Shown: positions 1-7,600 of the stretch, in pieces | Position numbering within the stretch: position 1 is the stretch's first letter | Layout: the number at the start of each line of letters is the position of its first letter | Assembly: GCA_947458455.1 (NCBI GenBank) | Contig: CANGYJ010000018.1 | Coordinates: 1 to 64,000, forward strand | Source: Verrucomicrobiaceae bacterium | GTDB taxonomy: Bacteria; Verrucomicrobiota; Verrucomicrobiia; Verrucomicrobiales; Verrucomicrobiaceae | Direction of reading: 5' to 3' | Length of the DNA stretch: 64,000 nt | The notes under the pieces: generated by a model | What the model saw: only the letters and a program-made list of their open reading frames with translations | Databases searched by the model: none | Told to the model about the DNA's origin: nothing | Position numbers and translations under genes: made by a program

Positions 1-74
1 CTGACTTTCATCCCACCCTGCGCCTCGCGCAGCATGCTCACGATCTTCTCTTCACTGTGTCTGCTCTTTTTCAT
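1..74 (-). CDS. IS3-family transposase OrfA, N-terminal fragment
   Basis: Read on the minus strand from an ATG at 72-74, the translation starts MKKSRHSEEKIVSMLREAQ and runs off the window edge. This is the classic start of the helix-turn-helix OrfA protein of IS3-family elements, which binds the element ends and is fused by frameshifting to the DDE-domain OrfB. A good ribosome binding site (AGGAGA) lies 8-13 bases upstream. Only about 24 residues are visible, so nothing can be said about whether the element is intact. Confidence 0.8.
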   Translation of the reverse strand, partial: MKKSRHSEEKIVSMLREAQGGMKV

Positions 75-145
75 GGTGTTCTGTTCTCCTGGTTTCGGAG
101 CCAGAACTACATTTTACAACCGTCCTACTTTCAGGGAGCAGGCCA
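1..145 (-). mobile_element. End of an IS3-family insertion sequence (partial)
   Basis: The window opens inside the 5' part of an IS3-type orfA read on the minus strand. Beyond its start, positions 122-145 read on the minus strand as a likely terminal inverted repeat beginning TGGCCTGCTCCC, with the TG end typical of IS3 elements. The element boundary is therefore placed near 145. The other end and any target duplication lie outside the window, so the exact boundary is inferred. Confidence 0.6.
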
Positions 146-157
146 GTAGGTTACGGC

Positions 158-577
158 ATGATGGGAGATGAAATCGGCAAACAATGGGCGGAATCTCATT
201 CGTTTAGAGTCACTGCTACAAATCTCGGCTCTACTGTGAGTGTATCAGAGGTCTTGGTCAGCTGCGATGGACACCATAACAGACGAGCATTTTTGTCATC
301 ACACACGCGTTCGGTGCTCCCATGTGCGCTTGAAACACATAAAACGATCGAATTTCAGTACACACTACCACCGGGTAAATTTGTAGAGTTTGTTGATCTA
401 CAGCCGCTACTCCAAGTGAGGACAACTTGCGGAAAAGAATACACACTAGGAGTTGAAGAGTTCAAAGCCATGAGAACCGAAGACGGGCAATTGTGGAGTA
501 ACATTATTATCCATCAGACTCGCGGTGAAATGCTCCGTGAAATCCGAGGTCAACAACCTCAAGATACAAAAAATTGA
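158..577 (+). CDS. Hypothetical protein, probably 5'-truncated by the IS
   Basis: A 139-residue product I do not recognise. It has no signal peptide or membrane segment and contains scattered cysteines. The base composition is visibly AT-richer than the neighbouring genes, which suggests foreign origin. The reading frame stays open upstream of the ATG back through the presumed IS terminal repeat (about 110-157 has no stop). No ribosome binding site precedes the ATG. The simplest reading is that the original gene began further upstream and the IS insertion removed its 5' part. The ATG used here may not be a natural start. Confidence 0.45.
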   Translation: MMGDEIGKQWAESHSFRVTATNLGSTVSVSEVLVSCDGHHNRRAFLSSHTRSVLPCALETHKTIEFQYTLPPGKFVEFVDLQPLLQVRTTCGKEYTLGVEEFKAMRTEDGQLWSNIIIHQTRGEMLREIRGQQPQDTKN

Positions 578-584
578 GCGGTTG

Positions 585-682
585 GAGAAACGACGTCAGT
601 GTGCAACATGGAGAAACGACGTCAGTGGAGAAACGACGTCAGTGTGCAACAAATTGACAGAGAAACGACGTCAGTGTGCAAC
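585..682 (+). repeat. Four-copy direct repeat, 23-bp unit
   Basis: The unit GAGAAACGACGTCAGT followed by GTGCAAC occurs at 585-607, 628-650 and 660-682 (the last begins one base before a perfect match), and a short copy lacking the last 7 bases lies at 611-626. The core GACGTC is palindromic. Spacings are irregular (21-43 bp), so this is not a CRISPR. It sits right after the orphan gene at 158-577. The interval 683-760 holds no recognisable feature. Confidence 0.8.
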
Positions 683-760
683 AAACTGATAGATGTCCCT
701 CCTCAGATGCTGTGGCTGAATCTCTGGCACCTTCAGAGCCAGGCAGACCGCCGAGGCCGT

Positions 761-1030
761 GGCTTCTCCCTTTCCTCTCGGCGACTGGCTCGCTTCGGGC
801 GGCATCCAACCGTCCCGTCCTCCACGCGGCTGAAGCTAGAAACGGGAATGCCAACCACGGAATACACCGAATACACGGATTCATAAGACACCGTCTTTTT
901 ACTGCGCTTTCATCTTTTGGGTGAGGTTGGAAAAACTGAATCCCCCTTCATTTCCGTGGATTCAGAGTATTCCGTGGTTCCTCATTTCTGGTTCTGGATT
1001 TAGGCTGAACGCATCCGTGGGGGCGTCACC
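761..1030. repeat. Dispersed ~275-bp repeat, copy 1
   Basis: This segment recurs at 1779-2057 in the same orientation with only scattered differences. Its core is an inverted repeat: the arm at 855-879 (ccacggaatacaccgaata...) pairs with 953-977 at roughly 22 of 25 positions, around a 73-bp centre. Such hairpin-forming repeats are common in related genomes and often yield spurious small ORFs. The right end (ggggcgtcacc) lies about 10 bp from the 3' end of the PIN toxin gene. Confidence 0.85.
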
Positions 1031-1039
1031 CGCGATGTT

Positions 1040-1480
1040 TCAGACCGGCGGAAAGACGCTGAATCCGAGCAGCGCGGCCGCCTCCCGCATTCGTCGGTCC
1101 GTCGCGACGATTTCAGTCTCGCCAGCCAGTTTGGCGGCTGCCAGATGCAATGCATCATTCGTCCGAATGTAGATCGGCGGGGTGGCGGCCAGACAGCGAT
1201 CCACGACATCGTGGTATTCCTTTCTCACCGATTCATCACTGGCCTGCAGATGGATCAGTCCGGCGTCGATATCCGACTCAAAAGCGGTCTGAACCTTCTG
1301 CGCCTCGCCAGCGGCCAGGAGTCCCTCCGCTTCCTTTCGCCTCACCGTGGCCCAAAACTCCAGCGGAGCGAGGTCTGCGGTCACGCACGTCGAATTCGCC
1401 GCAAGATGGCTGCTGAACTGCGCTGAATTCGGTTCAGGCGTTTAGAGCTTCACCAAACAGCCTGTGTCCCAGTAGCTCAT
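1040..1480 (-). pseudogene. PIN-domain (VapC-like) toxin with in-frame stop
   Basis: PIN ribonuclease of a type II toxin-antitoxin pair. Read from ATG 1480 it begins MSYWDTGCLVKL, which includes the conserved first PIN aspartate, then meets TAA at 1444-1442. The same frame continues without any shift through TPEPNSAQFSS into a full PIN body with the NDALHLAAAKL and ATDRRMREAAALLGF motifs. One Tyr-to-stop change (TAC or TAT to TAA) explains the break. Internal initiation at GTG 1384 would give 114 residues lacking the first catalytic aspartate. The start overlaps the antitoxin stop by one base, so the pair was translationally coupled. A sequencing error cannot be excluded. Confidence 0.8.
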
Positions 1481-1728
1481 CAGTCGCGCTCCGAACGGAT
1501 GTCCTCAAGGATGGCCTCGGTGGAGGTTCCGGCTTTGCCTGTGCCGACGGACTCACGCAAGCTGTCTAGACGTTGCAACCAAGCTTGCCGCTTGATTTCC
1601 GGTGTGGGAGATACAGGCCGTGATTTCACCAGCGCCAAAGCCTCTCGCACCAGACGCTCCAGCCGGGAGGCCGCAGCGCGGTCGATTTGCTGCAAGGTCT
1701 GATCAATTTCGAGGGCTAAAGCACTCAT
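1480..1728 (-). CDS. Antitoxin partner of the PIN toxin
   Basis: An 82-residue acidic and helical protein beginning MSALALEIDQTLQQIDRA and ending EAILEDIRSERD. It has the size and position of an antitoxin immediately upstream of a PIN toxin, and its stop shares one base with the toxin start (TGATG). The frame can be extended upstream to 1917, but that extension is the translated dispersed repeat, so the ATG at 1728 is preferred. The DNA-binding type is not recognisable. Function is inferred from context; the partner toxin is disrupted. Confidence 0.7.
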   Translation of the reverse strand: MSALALEIDQTLQQIDRAAASRLERLVREALALVKSRPVSPTPEIKRQAWLQRLDSLRESVGTGKAGTSTEAILEDIRSERD

Positions 1729-1778
1729 GACCGAATCATAACGCCTCGAGGGCGGTCTGCACCTGCAAATTCCTCGCT

Positions 1779-2057
1779 GGCTTCCCCCTTTCCTCTCGGC
1801 GGCTGGCTCGCTTCGGAAGGCATCCAACCGTCCCGTCCACCACGCGGAGTCCTTCCACGCGGCTGAACCTAGAAACGGGAATGCCAACCACGGAATACAC
1901 CGAATACACGGAATCATAAGACACCGTCTTTTTACTGCACTTTCACCTTTTGGGTGAGGCTGAAAAAACTGAATCCCCCGTCATTTCCGTGTATTCAGAG
2001 TATTCCGTGGTTCCTCATTTCTGGATTTAGGCTGAACGCTTCCGTGGGGGCGTCACC
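1779..2057. repeat. Dispersed ~275-bp repeat, copy 2
   Basis: Direct copy of 761-1030, carrying a short extra segment near 1850 (a partial duplication of the ccacgcgg word). Its inverted-repeat arms are 1888-1912 and 1986-2010, pairing at 23 of 25 positions. The two copies bracket the antitoxin/PIN pair. The right end joins a fragment that looks like the 3' part of another vapC gene. Confidence 0.85.
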
Positions 2058-2136
2058 AGCGTCAATTCGTGCTGGAGCGCGATGGCGTCGATCGGCGTAT
2101 CCTGCGGCCGATCACCTTGCTCTGGCTGCCCGACCA
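2051..2136 (-). pseudogene. Remnant of a VapC-type PIN toxin
   Basis: Read on the minus strand this stretch gives PQDTPIDAIALQHELTLVT, which matches the C-terminal PIN motif of VapC toxins (D-x-x-IAAIALQH-x-LTLVT). Nothing upstream in the frame completes the domain, and downstream the frame passes straight into the dispersed repeat. It reads as a gene remnant cut by the repeat or by recombination through it. Confidence 0.5.
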
Positions 2137-2145
2137 TGCTCACCC

Positions 2146-2436
2146 TCACACCATGAACCAAATGATCGGAAGGATACTCCCCAGCATTCCAATCAACAGC
2201 TGAGTCCGGCATTTGCCGCGATACCTATGAGTTAACCAGCCCCGGTGAAGGGCGGCTGTGACCAATAGCAGAGTGACGGTGATTCCATCGAGAGTGATCA
2301 AAACTGACGCATAGAACAACCCTGCGCCAATCGCCGATTCACGAAGTCGAGAATGATCTTCTTGAAGTTGAATCGCCATCGCCAGCAAGATCGCCAGTAG
2401 AACCGTTAATTGGATGAAAGTGATGGTTTTGGTCAT
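2146..2436 (-). CDS. Small membrane protein, unknown function
   Basis: A 96-residue product with three hydrophobic stretches (about residues 8-22, 40-62 and 80-96), so probably an inner-membrane protein. A purine-rich GAGAAGAGA lies about 5 bases before the ATG at 2436. I recognise no family. It lies in the accessory patch between the vapC remnant and the PIG-L gene, so it could be a small cargo gene. Confidence 0.45.
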   Translation of the reverse strand: MTKTITFIQLTVLLAILLAMAIQLQEDHSRLRESAIGAGLFYASVLITLDGITVTLLLVTAALHRGWLTHRYRGKCRTQLLIGMLGSILPIIWFMV

Positions 2437-2485
2437 TGGCGTCTCTTCTCACCGTCGTTTGAAACCCAACACCTTCGTATCGGCT

Positions 2486-3175
2486 CTACAGCTCCAACGT
2501 CACGCCTGGCTTCACGCTCTTGAGGGCCTCCGCATAGCGCACGCCGCAGGCGAGGCCGCGGTAGCGGGAGAGCACGGTCTTGGTCTCCATCGCGGCATCG
2601 GCCTTGGCGGGATCGTATTTCTCGTTTCGCACGAAGGCCATGAGACGGCCGAGCCAGTCGCGGGCGGAGTCCCACTCATCGCTGACATCCACATAGGTAT
2701 CTGGCTCGAAGCCGAGGGTGTGACCGGGGCCGTTGTCATACCAGAAGACGCGGGAGGGCACGCGGGCCTCTTCCACACCGAGAAGGCGGGCGGGCTGGTG
2801 CAGCGCGGCGTGGCAGATGGCGCTGGCGGCTTCGTGATCGGGATGGCGATCCCGCGGCCAGAGCATGAAGGCGGTGTCCGGCTTCACCTCGGCGACGACT
2901 TCGGCAACGGCGCGTTTGGTCTCCAGCGTGGGCTCAAAGCCCATGCTCTTCCAGTTCAGGAAGCGCATCTCCATGCCGCGCTCGGTCGCCATCTGCTTCG
3001 AAAGCTCCAGCAGCTCCTGCGCACGGCCTTTGACGGGCGGCCAGTTGGTGTAATCGCCGATGAGGCTGAGGATGACGACGCGCTGATGCTTTTTCACCGC
3101 CCGCAGCAGCGTGCCGGGGATGCCGAAAGGGCAGTCGTCATAGTGGGCGCCGATGGCGAGGAGGGTGCGGGTCAT
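2486..3175 (-). CDS. PIG-L family deacetylase
   Basis: A 229-residue LmbE/PIG-L type zinc-dependent N-deacetylase, a family that removes acetyl groups from N-acetylglucosamine conjugates. The N-terminal motif GAHYDDCPFGIPGTL corresponds to the family's AHPDD...G zinc site, and RHPDHEAAS (about residue 110) supplies the second HPDH site. No signal peptide is seen, so it is probably cytoplasmic. The start at 3175 (MTRTLLAIGAHYDD) places the first strand correctly; longer versions would run into the divergent gene. The substrate cannot be told from the sequence. Confidence 0.85.
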   Translation of the reverse strand: MTRTLLAIGAHYDDCPFGIPGTLLRAVKKHQRVVILSLIGDYTNWPPVKGRAQELLELSKQMATERGMEMRFLNWKSMGFEPTLETKRAVAEVVAEVKPDTAFMLWPRDRHPDHEAASAICHAALHQPARLLGVEEARVPSRVFWYDNGPGHTLGFEPDTYVDVSDEWDSARDWLGRLMAFVRNEKYDPAKADAAMETKTVLSRYRGLACGVRYAEALKSVKPGVTLEL

Positions 3176-3224
3176 GCGAAGGAAGACGCTTGTCAGAGGG
3201 CGTCCTTTCTGTCCAAATGGAGGC

Positions 3225-4535
3225 ATGAAAGCTCTGATTGCCCTTCTTGGCCTCTCTAGCCTCATTTTCGCTGAAACCGTCAAAGATCGCGAAGGAGCCG
3301 TCCGTGGTGACAAGGCGACCTTTGAGGCGGATGCCCGCTGGAACTACAACGACGTCGAATCCGGCTTCAAGCTGGCGAAGACGACGAAGAAGCCGCTGCT
3401 CGTCATTTTGCGCTGCGTGCCCTGCCTGTCCTGCGCGGGCATGGATGCGGCGGTGCTTCAGGAAAAGGAACTCGTGCCGCTGCTGGATCAGTTTGTGTGC
3501 GTGCGCATCATCAATGCCAATGCCCTCGACCTCGCCCGCTTCCAGTTTGACTACGATCTCTCCTTCTCGGCGCTCATGTTCAATGGCGATGGTACGGTGT
3601 ACGGTCGCTTCGGCTCCTGGCTGCATCAGAAGGACCCGCTGAACAAAACCACCGCCAGCTTTCGCCAGGCTCTCGAAGCCGCGTTGGCCCTGCATCAAGG
3701 TTATCCGGCGAACAAAGCCACGCTGACGGGCAAGCAAGGCGGCCCGGTGCCTTACCAGACGCCGGTGGAATTCCCCACGCTGGCGGAGAAGTATCAGAGC
3801 AAGCTCGATTGGGACGGGAAGGTCGTCCAAAGCTGTGTGCATTGCCACATGGTGGGCGATGCCTTCCGCGCTCATTACCGCAGCCAGAGCAAGCCGGTGC
3901 CGGTGGAATGGATCTACCCGCAGCCCTCCATCGAGGTGCTCGGCATCACGCTAGCTACCGATGCCGTGGCGAAGGTGCAGGCCGTGGCGGCGGGCACCCC
4001 AGCGGCCAGTGCAGGCTTTCAGCCGGGCGATGAGTTTACCGAGTTCAATGGTCAGCCGCTCATCTCCATCGCCGATGTGAGCTGGGTGCTGCACCGCGCC
4101 CCGGCCAGCGGCACGCTGCTGGCGAAGGTGAAGCGCGGCAGCGAATCGCTCGACCTCCGCCTCGCGCTGCCGCCTGCCTGGCGAAACAAATCGGACATCT
4201 CCAAACGCGTCGGCACCTGGCCGATGCGGGCGATGGCCTTTGGCGGCATGAAGATGGATGATCTCGATGATGCCACACGGGAACAACTCGGCCTCACGAA
4301 GGATCAGATGGCGCTCAAGATCTTCCACGTGGGCCAATACGGTCCCCACGCCGCCGCCAAGAAGGCCGGCTTCCAGAAAGACGACCTCATCCTGGAGATC
4401 GGCGATCTAAACACCCGCATGACCGAAAGCGCCCTCATCGGCCACCTCCTCCTGAGCAATCTCCCCGGTGAAAAAATCCCCAGCGTCATCCTGCGCGGCG
4501 GGGAGCGGCTGAAGCTGGAACTGCCGCAGCAGTAG
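3225..4535 (+). CDS. Secreted thioredoxin-like / CxxCH haem / double-PDZ protein
   Basis: A 436-residue protein with a short signal peptide ending at about residue 16 (LSSLIFAET). A thioredoxin-like domain follows with CVPC and a further cysteine (RCVPCLSCAGMD, about residue 65). Near residue 203 is SCVHCHMVGD, a CxxCH haem c attachment motif. Two PDZ domains fill the rest, about 228-315 (SAGFQPGDEFTEFNGQPL) and 345-436 (KAGFQKDDLILEIGD). This suggests a periplasmic redox or sensor protein that binds partners through PDZ. A ribosome binding site GGAGG lies just before ATG 3225. It diverges from the PIG-L gene across a 49-bp gap that must hold both promoters. Confidence 0.75.
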   Translation: MKALIALLGLSSLIFAETVKDREGAVRGDKATFEADARWNYNDVESGFKLAKTTKKPLLVILRCVPCLSCAGMDAAVLQEKELVPLLDQFVCVRIINANALDLARFQFDYDLSFSALMFNGDGTVYGRFGSWLHQKDPLNKTTASFRQALEAALALHQGYPANKATLTGKQGGPVPYQTPVEFPTLAEKYQSKLDWDGKVVQSCVHCHMVGDAFRAHYRSQSKPVPVEWIYPQPSIEVLGITLATDAVAKVQAVAAGTPAASAGFQPGDEFTEFNGQPLISIADVSWVLHRAPASGTLLAKVKRGSESLDLRLALPPAWRNKSDISKRVGTWPMRAMAFGGMKMDDLDDATREQLGLTKDQMALKIFHVGQYGPHAAAKKAGFQKDDLILEIGDLNTRMTESALIGHLLLSNLPGEKIPSVILRGGERLKLELPQQ

Positions 4536-4605
4536 CAGCTGAGATTCGTAACAAAAAAAGAGGTGCGTTTGGGGTGGTCGGAATGCTAAAAGGGCTCAAT
4601 CGCTC

Positions 4606-7600
4606 ATGAAAATCTTCCTCGACCGGCTTCAAGGCATCGCTCTGGCCTTGCTCGCTCTTTCTCAGCCCTCCATGGCGGCGGAGACCATGACCACGGCGGC
4701 TCCGATCTCTGGGGCGCGGATGGTGCATAATGCGGCGCTGCTGCCGGATGGGCGTGTTTTGGTCGTTGGAGGCAGCACCGTCTTTGATGCCACGCTTGGC
4801 ACGAATCCGAGTTCTGCTGGTCAGGTGGCTTCCGCACAGGTCTTTGATCCGCGTAGTGGTGCTTGGACCACGGTGAGCGCACCTGCCGATGCCCGAAAAC
4901 TGGCAGCCATGGCCGTACTTCCGAATGGGAAGGTATTGCTTGCAGGCGGCATGGTGGCGGATGGGGCTGGCGGAAGCTCGCCTGCGGGAACGGCGGCCAT
5001 TTACGATCCTGTCACCAGTACATGGACGAACTCCGCTGCCTCGATTGCGGGCGGCGGGCAGCATGCGGCCACGATTTTATCGAATGGCAAGCTGCTCCTG
5101 GTGGGCGGTGACAGCTCATCGTGTCGGATCTATGACGCATCAACGAATCTATGGAGTGGCACGGGTTCACTCGACATGCGCAGCGCTCACACGGCGACGT
5201 TGTTGCCTAATGGCAAGGTGCTAGTCGATGGAGGGCAGAACGATTTGCCCGTTTACAACACCTCACTCTATGACCCGACAGCCGGAACATGGACGCTGGT
5301 CGCCTCACCGAATGTGCAGCGCTTCTTTCACAGTGCCACCCTGCTGCCGAACGGGAAGGTGCTGGTCGCTGGAGGGCTGAGTAATTATCCTTCGACTGGA
5401 ATCGTGAGACAAGAAGCGCACCTTTACGATCCGGTGACGAATACCTGGGCGGCGACGGGACCTTTGAATCACCCCCGTTATGGTCACAGCGCCACCTTGC
5501 TGCCGGATGGCAAGGTGGCGGTCATCGGTGGACGCGGCATTCCACGCACACTTAATCAAGTGGAGATTTATGACCCTTCCTCAGGCACTTGGAGTGTGTC
5601 GTCGGCATTGCTTGCCACCCCGCGAAAGTTTCATACGGCCACACTACTGGCGGATGGTCGCGTGGTGATTGTCGGTGGATCAAATCTCGGGAACGCACCA
5701 ATCGCTAGCGTGGAGATTTTCTCCTCCAGCAGCCCAGCGTGGAGTGCCACGGGGAGCATGGGCACGACGCGTGGCTACGCACCGTCGGTCACGCTACCGG
5801 ACGGGAAGATTTTGGTGACAGGAGGCTACAATGGCAGTGAGCTGACCACGGCCGATCTTTACAATCCGGCCACCGGCTCCTGGAGCAGCGCAGGCACGAT
5901 GGTATCCGGTCACACGGAAGGAACGGCCACGCTGCTGCCGAATGGTAGGGTGCTGCTCGCCGGGCATCGCGAGCCGGGTTCAGGGCAAAATTCGGAACTT
6001 TACGACCCGGCTGCTGGTACCTGGACCGCGCTGCCGAACATGCCTTCATCACGCATCCGGCATACCGCCACACTGCTGGTCTCGGGCAAGGTGCTGATCA
6101 CTGGCGGAGGTCTCCCCTCAGGCCTCGCGGCTTCGTTGCTCTTCGATCCGGACACCAACTCATGGAGCACGAGCGGCAGTCTCGCCACGGGCCGTCTCTG
6201 GCATACAGCGACGGCTCTGCCGAACGGCAAAGTCCTCGCCACAGGCGGCACCTCGGATTTCGCGATGGAAAGTTTCGGCTCCTGCGAGCTGTATGATCCC
6301 GCCGCTGGCACCTGGAGCACCGTGAACGCGATGTTGGAGACACGTCAGCGCCATTCCTCCACGCTGCTATCGAATGGGAAGGTGCTGGTCGTGGGTGGCC
6401 TCCACATGGGCGGAGGATTCACGGCCACGCCACGGGCCACTGCCGAGCTGTATGATCCTGCCACTGGCACCTGGAGCAGCACAGGCTCGCTCGCGGCGGC
6501 GCGTTACGATCATCGGGCTGAGCTTCTGCCGGATGGCCGGGTGATCGTGGCGGGAGGCACGGGCACAGGGGCTGCTTTGACGAGTACGGAAATCTACAAC
6601 CCGGCCACTGGCACCTGGAGCAGCGGCCCGGTGCTCTCCACGGGCCGCACAGGAGCATTGCTCACCTTGCTCACGACGGGCAAGGTGCTTATCGCGGGTG
6701 GCACGAGCGGGAATGCTTTCGGCACACCGTATTTAAACACCACCGAGCTCCTCGACCCCGGTCTCGGCTTTGACTCGGCATGGCGTCCACAGGTCACCAC
6801 GGCCTCGATCAATGTGGGGCGTGTGCTTTCGATCTCAGGCACGACTTTGCGAGGCATCTCCGGTGCCTCCGGTGGCGGCACACAGGACTCGGCGGCGGAT
6901 TTTCCGCTCGTGCAGCTCCGCAGTCTGGGCAATTCGCAGGTGATGTGGGCCACACCGGCGAGCTCCAGCGCCACAGGCTTCACTTCGACCGCTTTGGGAG
7001 CTTTTGCGCCCGGGCACTTGCTCATGACCGTTTTCACCAATGGCATCCCGTCCGAGTCGAAAGTGCTCTCCATTCCTCTAAGCCGTGAAATCTCGGTGGA
7101 GCAGCCTGCGGGCACCGACATCGCCGATGGAGGCAGCCAAAGCTTCGGCAGCCTCACGAGTGGCACCAGCGCACCGCTTACCTTTACAATTAATAACACG
7201 GGCGAAGGTGCTTTGAGCCTCACCGGCGTATCCGTGACAGGTGGAAACGCCGCCGATTTCGTCGTCAACAGCACCGGCATGAGCAGCAGTGTAGATGCGG
7301 GTGGCAGCACGACCTTCACGGTGACCTTCACACCCTCCGCTGCGGGTAGTCGCAGCACCACGCTGCAAATCCTCAGCGATGACTACGATGAGGCCTCCTT
7401 TGACATCACGCTCACCGGCACCGGTGTGAATGCCGTGCCGACGATCAGCGACATCGCGGACCAGACCGTCAATGAGGATGGAAACACGGGAGCACTTGCC
7501 TTCACCATCGGCGACTTCGAAACGACCGCCGCCTCCCTCACCGTCACCCGCAGTTCCAGCAACACGACGCTCGTGCCGACGGCCAACATCGTCCTCGGTG

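Noticed and set aside
585-682. CRISPR array
   Set aside because: Only four copies, one shortened, with irregular and very short spacing and no cas genes.
599-1172. Small open frames in the 600-1170 region
   Set aside because: They translate the direct repeats and the dispersed repeat (peptides like HGIHRIHGF), a well-known source of false genes.
4606-6770. Galactose oxidase (copper radical enzyme)
   Set aside because: The kelch fold is clear but I cannot find the Cys-Tyr/Tyr/His copper-site pattern; the protein is better described as a repeat surface protein.
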